A DNA stretch of 64,000 nt, taken from positions 72,050 through 136,049 of the forward strand of contig JAZQQZ010000019.1 in assembly GCA_045629305.1 (NCBI GenBank), read 5' to 3'. Shown piece after piece: positions 42,049-50,127 of the stretch; the first letter of the stretch is position 1; each line of letters starts with the position of its first letter. Source of the DNA: UBA1227 sp045629305. Its GTDB lineage: Bacteria > Bacillota > Clostridia > Oscillospirales > Acutalibacteraceae. Under the pieces are notes generated by a model. It was not told where the DNA came from. It made no database searches and saw nothing but the letters and a program-made list of their open reading frames with translations. Both the position numbers and the translations under genes were made by a program.

Positions 42049-42084
42049 GGCATACCGTAAAGATTTTTTACTTTACAGTATGCC
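42049..42084 (+). other. Strong stem-loop in the SDR upstream region
   Basis: GGCATACCGTAAAG (42049-42062) pairs with CTTTACAGTATGCC (42071-42084) with one mismatch and an 8-base T-rich loop. ATCTGCGCATTTTTT follows, so the T-run is 12 bases from the stem, which is unusual for a terminator. It may be a leader structure or an operator. Confidence 0.6.
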
Positions 42085-42129
42085 ATCTGCGCATTTTTTG
42101 GTCAATTAAGATGGTTTGTTAAGATTATA

Positions 42130-42159
42130 TTGACATATATATAACGCTGTGATTAAAAT
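42130..42159 (+). promoter_or_regulatory. Promoter for the SDR gene
   Basis: TTGACA (42130-42135) and TAAAAT (42154-42159) are 18 bases apart. The predicted start is near 42166, leaving a leader of about 55 bases with an AAGGAAG ribosome-binding site. Confidence 0.65.
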
Positions 42160-42220
42160 TAAACGGTAACCAATTTCGACAACTAATTGGAGAACAATTT
42201 TTGAAAAGGAAGTATGTAAA

Positions 42221-43081
42221 ATGAAGTATGCATTCATTACAGGCGCAGCTGGCGGACTTGCTGGTGCTTGCGTTGAAGAACTTAACGCTCGTGGCGGTTG
42301 GACAATCTTCGCTGCAGATATGAACATGGATGGTCTTAATGACCTCGTTGCTCGTACATCTGAGAACGTTATCCCTGTAGAACTTAACATCACAAGCCAG
42401 GAGAGCTGCGATGCAGCTGCTGAGCTTTGTAAGCAGTACACAGATCACATTGACGTAGTTGTTAATGCTGCTGGTATCCACACAATGGCTTCTCTTGTAG
42501 AGCTTGACCCAGCTTCAATCATCTCTAAGATGCTCGACATCAACGTTGTTGGTATGGTCCGTGTTAATAAGTCATTCTTCCCACTTGTAGACGCTTGCAA
42601 GGGTAGAATCATCAACTTCTCATCTGAGTGCGGTTGGGAGCAGCCACAGCCTTTCAACACACCATATGCAATCACAAAGTTTGCTGTTGAGGCTTATACA
42701 ATCGGTCTTCGTCGTGAGCTTAACTTCCTCGACATCCCAGTTGTAAAGATTCAGCCAGGTTCTTTCAAGACAGGTATGCACAAGCAGGCTAATGCTGGTT
42801 ATCTTAACATCCTTAACACAACAACACACTACAAGCCAGTTCTTGAGGTTCTCTCACCAATCATGAGCGTTGCTCTTGCAAATCCTCATGACAAGAAGTA
42901 TCTTGTAGATACAGTTATGGATGCTATCTATGCTGATAAGCCAAGACGTAACTACAAGTGCAAGAACACTTGGTATCTTGTAGCTATCGACTTTATCCCA
43001 GCTTGCATTCTTGATCCAGCTTACAAGTATGTAGTACTTGGCGGATACAAAGTAATGAAGATGCTCGGTAAGGTAGACTAA
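42221..43081 (+). CDS. Short-chain dehydrogenase/reductase
   Basis: This 286-residue NAD(P)-dependent oxidoreductase is of the classical SDR family. It shows the nucleotide loop ITGAAGGLAGACVEEL (TGxxGGxxG), NAAGIH (NNAG-type), the catalytic serine in IINFSSECGWEQ and the YxxxK pair in PYAITKFAVEAYT. The C-terminal extension (about 225-286) is hydrophobic with aromatic residues and resembles the hydroxysteroid dehydrogenase type, so a lipid or steroid-like substrate is possible but unproven. Codon choice is strongly biased (few rare codons), which suggests high expression. The long upstream region suggests that it is regulated. It is a single-gene unit. Confidence 0.9.
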   Translation: MKYAFITGAAGGLAGACVEELNARGGWTIFAADMNMDGLNDLVARTSENVIPVELNITSQESCDAAAELCKQYTDHIDVVVNAAGIHTMASLVELDPASIISKMLDINVVGMVRVNKSFFPLVDACKGRIINFSSECGWEQPQPFNTPYAITKFAVEAYTIGLRRELNFLDIPVVKIQPGSFKTGMHKQANAGYLNILNTTTHYKPVLEVLSPIMSVALANPHDKKYLVDTVMDAIYADKPRRNYKCKNTWYLVAIDFIPACILDPAYKYVVLGGYKVMKMLGKVD

Positions 43082-43099
43082 TTACTGATTTAATTAATT

Positions 43100-43130
43100 A
43101 TCCCTGCGGAATTTCCGCAGGGATTTTTAT
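43100..43130 (+). terminator. Terminator after the SDR gene
   Basis: ATCCCTGCGGA (43100-43110) pairs with TCCGCAGGGAT (43114-43124) across a 3-base loop and is followed by TTTTATTTAT. Confidence 0.93.
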
Positions 43131-43140
43131 TTATAAAAGG

Positions 43141-43206
43141 TTGACAAAATAAATAAAAATAAATAGTATATAAGAGCATTAATATTTTAAAACCTATAGG
43201 GTTTTA
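43141..43206 (+). promoter_or_regulatory. acpP promoter and dyad overlapping its ribosome-binding site
   Basis: TTGACA (43141-43146) and TAGTAT (43164-43169) are 17 bases apart. Further down, TAAAACC (43188-43194) and GGTTTTA (43200-43206) form a 7-bp inverted repeat that runs into the AGGAGG ribosome-binding site of acpP. It does not match the FapR or FabT operator consensus as I know them. Confidence 0.55.
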
Positions 43207-43218
43207 GGAGGATGTTTT

Positions 43219-43446
43219 ATGGTATTTGAAACAATCAGAGCAATCATTGCTGAACAGCTTGATCTCGCAGAAGAAGATATTACTATGGAATCTGCTCTTA
43301 TTGAAGATCTTGGAGCAGATAGTCTTGACGTCGTTGACCTTATTATGTCAATCGAAGATGAATTTGAAATTGAAGTACCCGATGAGGCTATTGAAAATAT
43401 GAGAACAATCGGGGACGCTGTTAAGTATATTGAGGCTAACAAATAA
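43219..43446 (+). CDS. acpP: Acyl carrier protein
   Basis: This 75-residue acidic carrier protein holds growing fatty acyl chains on a phosphopantetheine arm. The attachment serine is S35 in the canonical GADSLDVVDLIM, with the surrounding four-helix pattern (ITMESALIEDL and EVPDEAIENM). A strong AGGAGG precedes the ATG. No other fatty acid synthesis genes are adjacent; it has its own promoter and terminator. An alternative is a specialised carrier protein, but sequence and length fit housekeeping AcpP. Confidence 0.93.
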   Translation: MVFETIRAIIAEQLDLAEEDITMESALIEDLGADSLDVVDLIMSIEDEFEIEVPDEAIENMRTIGDAVKYIEANK

Positions 43447-43461
43447 TTTAGATTAACTTAT

Positions 43462-43487
43462 ACCCCACGTTCTGCGTGGGGTTTTTG
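43462..43487 (+). terminator. Terminator after acpP
   Basis: ACCCCACG (43462-43469) pairs with CGTGGGGT (43475-43482) and is followed by TTTT. Confidence 0.92.
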
Positions 43488-43505
43488 CTTAAAGGGGAGT
43501 AAATC

Positions 43506-44945
43506 GTGGCAGACAATAAAAAGATGGTCGAAGAGATCACATCTATGGATGTGGACTTCGCCAAATGGTACACAGACATCTGCAAGAAGGCAGAACTTAT
43601 TGAGTATACAAGCGTTAAGGGCTGTATGGTAATTCGCCCTTATGGTTACGCTATCTGGGAGAATATCCAGAAGATACTTGATGCAAAATTTAAAGAACTT
43701 GGTCATGAGAATGTATGCATGCCTATGTTCATTCCAGAGAGTCTTCTTCAGAAGGAGAAGGACCATGTAGAAGGATTTGCACCAGAAGTTGCTTGGGTAA
43801 CTCATGGTGGCGCTGAGCCTCTCGAGGAGAGACTCTGTGTTCGTCCTACATCAGAGACACTTTTCTGTGAACACTATGCTAATATTGTTCACTCACATAG
43901 AGATCTCCCTAAGCTCTACAACCAGTGGGTATCAGTAGTACGTTGGGAAAAGACAACCCGTCCTTTCCTTCGCTCACGTGAATTCCTCTGGCAGGAGGGC
44001 CATACAATTCATGCAACAGCGGAGGAGGCAATCGAGGAGACAGAGCGTATGCTCGGTGTCTATGCCGACTTCTGCGAGGCAGAGCTCGCAATGCCTGTAG
44101 TACGTGGAAAGAAGACTGAGTCAGATAAATTTGCTGGCGCAGTTTCAACCTATGCTATCGAGGCCCTTATGCACGACGGCAAGGCACTTCAGGCAGGTAC
44201 TAGCCATTACTTTGGCGATGGATTTGCTAGAGCATTTGGCATCCAGTATCAGTCAAAAGAGAACAAACTTGAGTATCCTCATCAGACATCTTGGGGTATG
44301 ACAACTCGCCTTATCGGCGCAATTATTATGACTCACGGCGACGATAACGGCCTTGTTCTTCCACCTGCAGTTGCACCTATTCAGGTTGTAATTATTCCTG
44401 TTGCTCAGCATAAGGAAGGCGTACTTGAGAAGGCAAATGAGCTCAAAGATATGCTCGCTAAAGATTTCAGAGTAAAACTCGACGATTCCGACAACAGCCC
44501 TGGCTGGAAGTATTCTGAATATGAGATGAAGGGTGTTCCAATCCGTGTTGAGATTGGCCCACGTGACATCGAGGCAGGCCAGTGCGTAATCGTAACTCGT
44601 TTCAATCGTGAGAAGACCATCGTTTCTCTTGACAATCTCTCTGAAGAGATTGAGAAGAAACTCGGCGAAATCCGTGACGCTATGTATCAGAAGGCTCTCG
44701 AGAATCGAGAGAGACGCACATTTACTTGTAAATCACTCGATGAGATAAAAGAGGCCCTCGCAAAGAATGGCGATGGCTTTGTAAAAGCTATGTGGTGCGG
44801 CGATGAAGCTTGCGAGGATAAGGTTAAAGAGGATACAGGTGTAGGTTCTCGTTGTATCCCATTTGAGCAAGAGCATATCGCCGATACCTGCGTTTGCTGT
44901 GGCAAACCTGCACAGTGCATGGTTATGTGGGGAAACGCATATTAA
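43506..44945 (+). CDS. proS: Prolyl-tRNA synthetase, archaeal/eukaryote-type (short form)
   Basis: This class II synthetase charges tRNA-Pro. At 479 residues it is the archaeal/eukaryote-like form without the bacterial editing insertion, common in clostridia. Visible elements are PYGYAIWENIQKILD (motif 1), RPFLRSREFLWQEGHTIH (motif 2), the proline-binding region, SWGMTTRLIGAIIMTHGD (motif 3), an anticodon-binding domain (about 285-390) and a C-terminal zinc-type domain with CVCCGKPAQC. It ends in tyrosine (GNAY), as expected for this class. The start is GTG 43506 behind AGGGGAG. No T-box leader is visible in the 20-odd bases between the acpP terminator and the gene. Confidence 0.96.
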   Translation: MADNKKMVEEITSMDVDFAKWYTDICKKAELIEYTSVKGCMVIRPYGYAIWENIQKILDAKFKELGHENVCMPMFIPESLLQKEKDHVEGFAPEVAWVTHGGAEPLEERLCVRPTSETLFCEHYANIVHSHRDLPKLYNQWVSVVRWEKTTRPFLRSREFLWQEGHTIHATAEEAIEETERMLGVYADFCEAELAMPVVRGKKTESDKFAGAVSTYAIEALMHDGKALQAGTSHYFGDGFARAFGIQYQSKENKLEYPHQTSWGMTTRLIGAIIMTHGDDNGLVLPPAVAPIQVVIIPVAQHKEGVLEKANELKDMLAKDFRVKLDDSDNSPGWKYSEYEMKGVPIRVEIGPRDIEAGQCVIVTRFNREKTIVSLDNLSEEIEKKLGEIRDAMYQKALENRERRTFTCKSLDEIKEALAKNGDGFVKAMWCGDEACEDKVKEDTGVGSRCIPFEQEHIADTCVCCGKPAQCMVMWGNAY

Positions 44946-44965
44946 TTAGTTGGAGAGATAGTAAA

Positions 44966-45601
44966 ATGTCCAAGAAAGTATTAGGATTTTGGAATTATAC
45001 AGTAATCCTAACTTATATCGGTCTTGCAAGTGCACTTGCAGGCATTTTTCTAGCATTTAATGAAAATTATATAGCAGCTATTGGTTGCCTTTTTGGAGCG
45101 GGTTTTTGCGATGCATTTGATGGCGCTATTGCTTCTACAAAAAAGGACAGAACCGATAATGAAAAGTCATTTGGAATGCAGATTGATTCTCTTTGTGATC
45201 TCGTCTGCTTTGGCGTTATGCCGGCCATTTTTACATATGCTATTTCAGAAAAGACAATTTTGTCGGCAGTAATAGCTATTATTTATGTGCTGCTCGGTGT
45301 GGTACGCCTCGCATATTTTAATGTTCTTGAGGACAATAGGCACAGTGCCGGAGAGCAGGAAGAGAAAGTTTATTACGGACTTCCGATAACACTGAGCTCT
45401 CTCGGGCTGCCACTAATTTTTATTCTTTATCAAGCAGGATTGTTTGATAGTACAATCATTATTGACATTTTTATGGCACTTATTGGAATAGCATTTGTTG
45501 TTCCGTTTAAATTAAAGAATCCATCACTTGTAGGTCGAGCAATAATGGGATTTTTTGGTCTTCTTGAAATTGCTGGACTCATACTTGTAACAGTATTATG
45601 A
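44966..45601 (+). CDS. pssA: CDP-diacylglycerol-serine O-phosphatidyltransferase
   Basis: This 211-residue membrane enzyme makes phosphatidylserine from CDP-diacylglycerol and serine. About six hydrophobic helices are present. The CDP-alcohol phosphotransferase motif is visible in GFCDAFDGAIAS followed by FGMQIDSLCDLVCFG. All four metal aspartates are kept, but the arginine normally following DGxxA is serine here. The start at 44966 follows GGAGAG; an upstream in-frame opening overlaps proS. It overlaps psd by four bases (ATGA), giving a two-gene phosphatidylethanolamine route. Confidence 0.9.
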   Translation: MSKKVLGFWNYTVILTYIGLASALAGIFLAFNENYIAAIGCLFGAGFCDAFDGAIASTKKDRTDNEKSFGMQIDSLCDLVCFGVMPAIFTYAISEKTILSAVIAIIYVLLGVVRLAYFNVLEDNRHSAGEQEEKVYYGLPITLSSLGLPLIFILYQAGLFDSTIIIDIFMALIGIAFVVPFKLKNPSLVGRAIMGFFGLLEIAGLILVTVL

Positions 45602-46395
45602 GAGATTCACTTGTTTTAAAATTTTTATACAAAACAGTTCCTGGCAGAATCTGTCTTAAGATTCTGACCAGACCTGTTATCTCTAAAATTGCCGGTTCGT
45701 TTCTCGATTCTGGCTTTTCTGCATTTTTAATAGAGCCTTTTGCCAAGATGTATAAAATCAATTTAGATGGAATTGATATGCCGGCGGAGGGCTTTTATTC
45801 ATTTAACGAATTCTTCACAAGGAAGAAACTTGATATAAGTTTTGATGAGAAGAATTCGCATCTTATTAGCCCATCCGACGGCTTTTTATCAGTCTATAAA
45901 ATTGACAGAAAAAGTCGATTTGAAATAAAGCATACTAAGTTTTCTGTCTCTGATTTACTTGGGGATAAGAAACTTGCTAAAGATTTTTCCGGTGGTACGG
46001 CACTTATTTATCGTCTGACACCGAGCAACTATCATAGATATATCTTCATTGATGATGGTAAAATTATAAAGCATAAGAAGATTCGTGGCGTTTTACATAC
46101 AGTTCGTCCGATCGCAATAGAGCGCTATCCTGTCTATGTGCAAAACAGCCGAGAGGTAACAATTATTGATACTAATAATTTCGGCACTATTGCACAGGTT
46201 GAAATCGGCGCTCTCCTTATCGGACGAATCACAAATGACAAGATAAAAGGTCGTGTAAAACGCGGAGAAGAAAAGGGCTGTTTTGAATTTGGTGGATCGA
46301 CGATTGTAATTCTTCTTAAGAAAGATGCGGCAGACATTAAAGAGAGTAAGAGGGAGAAGCCAGTATCAATCGGAGACCGCGTGGGTAAAAGATGA
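45598..46395 (+). CDS. psd: Phosphatidylserine decarboxylase
   Basis: This pyruvoyl enzyme converts phosphatidylserine to phosphatidylethanolamine at the membrane. The 265-residue proenzyme contains SFNEFFTRK, SPSDGFLSVY, RLTPSNYHRYIF, VEIGALLIGRI and the self-cleavage motif FEFGGSTIVIL. There Ser234 would become the pyruvoyl group (the usual LGST is GGST here). It is translationally coupled to pssA upstream and to the NlpC/P60-like gene downstream through ATGA overlaps. Confidence 0.95.
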   Translation: MRDSLVLKFLYKTVPGRICLKILTRPVISKIAGSFLDSGFSAFLIEPFAKMYKINLDGIDMPAEGFYSFNEFFTRKKLDISFDEKNSHLISPSDGFLSVYKIDRKSRFEIKHTKFSVSDLLGDKKLAKDFSGGTALIYRLTPSNYHRYIFIDDGKIIKHKKIRGVLHTVRPIAIERYPVYVQNSREVTIIDTNNFGTIAQVEIGALLIGRITNDKIKGRVKRGEEKGCFEFGGSTIVILLKKDAADIKESKREKPVSIGDRVGKR

Positions 46396-47276
46396 TGAAT
46401 ATTGTTTCGTTTTTACGCGGGCTTCTCGTGGCGGTTATTGCAGCGATAATTGTTGTGCTTGGCATAGCATTTAGCTACTGGCTGACTCCGATTCCTACTG
46501 TAATTACCGAAAAGGCTCCAAAAAACTGTGAGCCTATCGTCCCATATGATGAATTTATAGTTAAAACATGCTCGCTACTTGGCACGCCATATTTTCTCGG
46601 TGGGCATGGTACTAGTACATATGCAAATAGGGCTCCAGATGGGCATAAAATTGATGTCGAAGAGGAATACTATAAGACATATAACAATTTCGATGCTCTG
46701 TCAGTGGGAGAGATACATGGAGAGGGTATAGACTGTTCTGGTTTAATTTATTGGACTTTGTCTAGCCTCGGATGTAAGACCTATAATTTCCTCTATAACA
46801 ATCCAAATCCGTATTACACGGGTGCGTGGCTTTCATATAAAGATAGACCGATGATTGAATACAATGGCAAAAAAGTGACAATTCCTATTCTCAAAGAGGG
46901 TATTCACGAGGATGAGATGCCATATTATGAGATGGAAAATGGAACAATGATTCCTAGTGGATCAATTGTCGTAGTGCCACCAGATAGCAACCATGCCGGT
47001 CATATGTTTATCTATCTCGGAGAATTTAAGACGAGACAAGATTTGCTTGATTATTTACACAAATTGGGCATAAATAGGTCGCTTGACAAGTATGTCTTCG
47101 ACTACGAGCCGGGCTCGACTCATTGGAAACTCGAGTCGGCCGGCAGAAAAGGCTTTGGTAAATTCCGTGGTGTTCAAATTGACAACATCACATCCACATC
47201 TTCGACCAAAGGTTATAAACGCCCTGTAACCGTATACAGCATTTTAGTTCCAGAAATAAGAGGGATAATTCACTGA
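46392..47276 (+). CDS. Membrane-anchored NlpC/P60-like protein
   Basis: This 294-residue protein has an N-terminal hydrophobic signal anchor (about 8-33) and an extracytoplasmic domain resembling NlpC/P60 cysteine peptidases, which cut peptidoglycan peptides. The catalytic cysteine is expected in EGIDCSGLIYW and the histidine in NHAGHMFIYLG. A long insertion rich in Tyr and Asn separates the early GTPYFLGGHG segment from the cysteine motif. The match is by motif only and overall similarity looks remote. It is coupled to psd by a four-base overlap and overlaps the next small gene by one base. Confidence 0.72.
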   Translation: MMNIVSFLRGLLVAVIAAIIVVLGIAFSYWLTPIPTVITEKAPKNCEPIVPYDEFIVKTCSLLGTPYFLGGHGTSTYANRAPDGHKIDVEEEYYKTYNNFDALSVGEIHGEGIDCSGLIYWTLSSLGCKTYNFLYNNPNPYYTGAWLSYKDRPMIEYNGKKVTIPILKEGIHEDEMPYYEMENGTMIPSGSIVVVPPDSNHAGHMFIYLGEFKTRQDLLDYLHKLGINRSLDKYVFDYEPGSTHWKLESAGRKGFGKFRGVQIDNITSTSSTKGYKRPVTVYSILVPEIRGIIH

Positions 47277-47452
47277 TGAATACAAATTGCGAAGAATGTA
47301 TGAATTATGAATATGATGAAGAGTACGAGGAATATGTATGCTCTGTAAATATGGACCAGGATGAGGTGTCGCGCCTTATGAGCGGCCATTATAAGCAGTG
47401 CCCATATTTCAGATTTGGCGATGAGTATTCTATAGTTCGTAAGCAGAATTAG
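47276..47452 (+). CDS. DUF6472-like small cysteine protein
   Basis: This 58-residue acidic protein begins MNTNCEECMNYEYDEEYEEY and ends CPYFRFGDEYSIVRKQN. Four cysteines (5, 8, 22, 42) arranged as CxxC, C and C could bind a metal. I recognise it as the small DUF6472 family seen in clostridia, of unknown function. Its ATG overlaps the preceding TGA by one base (TGATG), which argues for translation by reinitiation. It is shorter than 60 codons and easily missed. Confidence 0.75.
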   Translation: MNTNCEECMNYEYDEEYEEYVCSVNMDQDEVSRLMSGHYKQCPYFRFGDEYSIVRKQN

Positions 47453-47462
47453 GAGGTATATT

Positions 47463-48752
47463 ATGAAATATGCATTTGTAAATGGATATGTTTTAAATGG
47501 CAATGAAGATATGAAGCCAGAGTCTGGTCTTACTGTACTTGTCGATGAGGACAAGATTACTGCAGTAATCCCAGAATCTGAGGCAGATTTTACTGGTTAT
47601 ACAAAGATTGACCTTGAGGGGAAATATCTTATGCCAGGCCTTGTAAATCCTCATGTACATCTTCCTGTTGCGGGCAATAAACCTCCAAAGACGGATAAAC
47701 CTACTAACTATAAGGCACTGTTTAAACTTCTCGCTATTCCAGGAGTTAAGCCGGCATTCATGCAGATGGAAAAGGGCTATGTAAAAGATGAACTTTTCTC
47801 AGGTGTTACTACCCTTCGTGCAGTTGGCGGAATAATGGATTTTGATAGTAAAATTCGCGATCAAGTAAATGCTGGTAAAATAGTTGGACCACGTATGCTC
47901 GTTGCCAATACCGCTGTCTCAGTGCCGGGCGGACATTTCGCCGGCTCCCTCGCAACCGAGGCAGAGACACCGGAGATGGCTGTCGAGCATGTAAGACAGA
48001 TACATGAGACCAACCCAGATCTTATAAAACTTATGATTACCGGCGGCGTTATGGACGCCTCTGAGGATGGAGAACCGGGCGTTCTCCGTATGCCTCCAGA
48101 GACGGTTAAAGCCGCCTGTGACGAGGCGCATCGCCTCGGCTATAAAGTAGCTGCACATGTTGAGAGCCCAGAGGGCGTGAAGGTAGCGCTTGAAAATGGC
48201 GTAGATACAATTGAGCACGGCGCAAAGCCTGATGATGAGATGATTAGACTCTTCAAAGAACGCGGTGCTGCAGATATTTTGACAGTATCTCCAGCTCTTC
48301 CATATTGTCTGTTCGACCTCTCTATATCCCATACAAATGAGGTCGGCAAGCGCAACGGCACAATCGTTATGTATGGCATGATCGATTGCGCGAAAGCTTG
48401 TCTTGAAAATGACATTCCGGTAGGTATTGGTACAGATACCGGTTGCCCATTTATCCGTCATTATGACATGTGGCGTGAGCTTTGTTACTTTGTTAAATAT
48501 TGTGGCGTAACACCTGCGTTTGCACTGTACACTGCAACCAAAAGAAATGCTGAAATTATAGGCGTTGGCGATGTTACAGGTACTATCGAAGCAGGAAAAT
48601 CTGCCGATATGATTGTCACAAAAGACAACCCTCTTGAGGGCCTCAAAACACTTAAAAATTTATCAATGGTAATGTCATCTGGAAAACTTTATCGCGATCC
48701 AAAAATTAAGAAGGATGCATATATTGACAAAGAACTTGATAAATATTTATAA
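47463..48752 (+). CDS. Amidohydrolase family protein
   Basis: This 429-residue metal-dependent hydrolase resembles imidazolonepropionase/prolidase-like amidohydrolases. The metal site NPHVHLPVAG (HxH) near residue 64, VAAHVESPEG, VDTIEHGAKP and the aspartate in GIGTDTGCPF are in the expected order. The N-terminal and C-terminal beta-sandwich parts include GKYLMPGLVNPHVH and GTIEAGKSADMIVTKDNP. There is no signal peptide, so it is cytoplasmic. The substrate is unknown. GGAGG precedes the ATG; the gene follows the DUF6472 gene by 10 bases and may be the last of the pssA operon. Confidence 0.9.
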   Translation: MKYAFVNGYVLNGNEDMKPESGLTVLVDEDKITAVIPESEADFTGYTKIDLEGKYLMPGLVNPHVHLPVAGNKPPKTDKPTNYKALFKLLAIPGVKPAFMQMEKGYVKDELFSGVTTLRAVGGIMDFDSKIRDQVNAGKIVGPRMLVANTAVSVPGGHFAGSLATEAETPEMAVEHVRQIHETNPDLIKLMITGGVMDASEDGEPGVLRMPPETVKAACDEAHRLGYKVAAHVESPEGVKVALENGVDTIEHGAKPDDEMIRLFKERGAADILTVSPALPYCLFDLSISHTNEVGKRNGTIVMYGMIDCAKACLENDIPVGIGTDTGCPFIRHYDMWRELCYFVKYCGVTPAFALYTATKRNAEIIGVGDVTGTIEAGKSADMIVTKDNPLEGLKTLKNLSMVMSSGKLYRDPKIKKDAYIDKELDKYL

Positions 48753-48788
48753 TTAGTGTGTTATTTTAATAAATAGGAGTGATTCTAT

Positions 48789-49376
48789 ATGGTAGATGCA
48801 TTCAAAAAAATGATCGAAAATTGGAAAGATTTTAGCGGAAAAGCAACACGCCCAGAATATTGGTGGGCACAGCTTGCTCTTGCAATTGTATGCTTTATTG
48901 CTTATATTCCAGGCGCAGTTTTCGTTGGAATAGGTGAAGGCGCTGACAGTGGAATTTGTGCAATTATTGGTGTTCTTCTCCTTGTAGTAGCAAGTATTTT
49001 CTTGATCTTGCTTACAGTTGCAGATATCTCACTTTCAATCCGTCGTCTTCGTGATGCGGGATTCCCATGGTGGTTCTTCTTTGTAGGCTTTATTCCTACA
49101 ATTGGAAACATCGCATTCATCGTATTTATGTGCTTCCCATCATCTGATGTTCCAGTAATTGATTTTGGCACATCAAACGGTGGTACAGTTGTAACAGATG
49201 TGAAGCCTGCAGCACCAGCTGCTCCAACTGCTGCTCCTGCTACACCAACTGCTACAGTAGTTGATGTAACACCAACTGAGGCACCTGTTGTAGATGCAGA
49301 TTCATGGACATGTCCAGCATGTGGCGGGGCTTGCACAGGCAAGTTCTGCCCTAAGTGTGGTACACCAAAGGAATAA
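48789..49376 (+). CDS. DUF805 membrane protein with C-terminal zinc ribbon
   Basis: This 195-residue protein has an N-terminal DUF805 module, recognised by FKKMIENWKDFSGKATRPEYW, then membrane helices (about 23-45, 55-78 and 95-120) with SIRRLRDAGFPWWFFF. A linker rich in Ala, Pro and Thr (about 142-172) leads to a zinc ribbon with CPACGG and FCPKCGTPKE. DUF805 proteins are of unknown function. The zinc ribbon suggests a cytoplasmic protein- or nucleic acid-binding end. A TAGGAGTGA site precedes the ATG. Confidence 0.85.
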   Translation: MVDAFKKMIENWKDFSGKATRPEYWWAQLALAIVCFIAYIPGAVFVGIGEGADSGICAIIGVLLLVVASIFLILLTVADISLSIRRLRDAGFPWWFFFVGFIPTIGNIAFIVFMCFPSSDVPVIDFGTSNGGTVVTDVKPAAPAAPTAAPATPTATVVDVTPTEAPVVDADSWTCPACGGACTGKFCPKCGTPKE

Positions 49377-49407
49377 CCTTTGAAATAAACGAAAGGATGG
49401 TGGTTAC

Positions 49408-50115
49408 ATGAAAGGTACAGCAATCAAATTGGTTATTGCTGTAGTACTTTGTGCTGCCGTTGCCTTCGGAACTATTAAAGTGGAAATGGGAAAGACACGA
49501 GTTAATAGCACATCTTCGCTTGAAGATGCGGGATTAACTGGGTCCACAGTTACGACAACAGAGGAGACAACAACCGAAGAAGTTGTTGTGACGGAGGCTT
49601 CCACGACCGCTCCAGTTGAGATTACAACTAAACCTTCAACTACGACGACTACAACGACCACAACTACAACCAAAGCCACAACTAAGGCAACTACTAAAGC
49701 TACAACAGCTAAGAAGACTGCAAATGTGACTTTTGGTGAGCTTGCAACTAATGTCTTAAAGCGCATAAATACTGCAAGAACAGCAGCTGGTCAGCCGTCG
49801 ATTAAGCTTGATGCTGAACTCAACAGATGTGCCCAGGATAGGGCAAATGAGATGGCTAGAGCGAAGAGTCTCAGCCATACTCGTCCGGATGGAACAAGCT
49901 GTTTTACAGTGCTTAAAGGAACATCTTATGAGATGGGATATCACGGTGAAAATGTTGCCTATGGATATCCTAATTCTGCCACTGTTGTAAGCGCTTGGAT
50001 GAAGTCCGAAACCCATAAAGCCAATATAATTTCACCAAACTATACTAAGATGGGCGTCGGCCGTATGAAGGACGCTGCCGGTCAGTATTATTGGTGCTTG
50101 ATTTTGGTAGGATAA
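49408..50115 (+). CDS. Secreted CAP/SCP-domain protein with Thr-rich linker
   Basis: This 235-residue exported protein has an N-terminal signal/anchor helix (about 4-22) and a long Thr-rich low-complexity linker (about 45-108, many TTT runs). Its C-terminal CAP domain (about 110-235) contains LNRCAQDRANEMA, SHTRPDGTSCFTVL, GENVAYGYPNSATVVSAWM, and SETHKANIISPNYTKMGVG. CAP domains in bacteria are often surface proteins of unknown enzymatic role. The linker was probably selected to cross the cell wall. It lies 31 bases after the DUF805 gene, so cotranscription is likely. Confidence 0.9.
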   Translation: MKGTAIKLVIAVVLCAAVAFGTIKVEMGKTRVNSTSSLEDAGLTGSTVTTTEETTTEEVVVTEASTTAPVEITTKPSTTTTTTTTTTTKATTKATTKATTAKKTANVTFGELATNVLKRINTARTAAGQPSIKLDAELNRCAQDRANEMARAKSLSHTRPDGTSCFTVLKGTSYEMGYHGENVAYGYPNSATVVSAWMKSETHKANIISPNYTKMGVGRMKDAAGQYYWCLILVG

Positions 50116-50127
50116 TTTTAAAATAAA

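Noticed and set aside
47919..48461. Minus-strand ORF of 180 codons inside the amidohydrolase gene
   Set aside because: It is the antisense shadow of a confident gene, with no ribosome-binding site.
49630..49710. CRISPR or tandem repeat array in the ACT-rich stretch
   Set aside because: The repeats encode threonine codons of an in-frame protein linker and there are no spacers.
49404..49766. Minus-strand ORF with long valine runs
   Set aside because: It is the antisense shadow of the Thr-rich linker of the CAP-domain gene and has no ribosome-binding site or family features.
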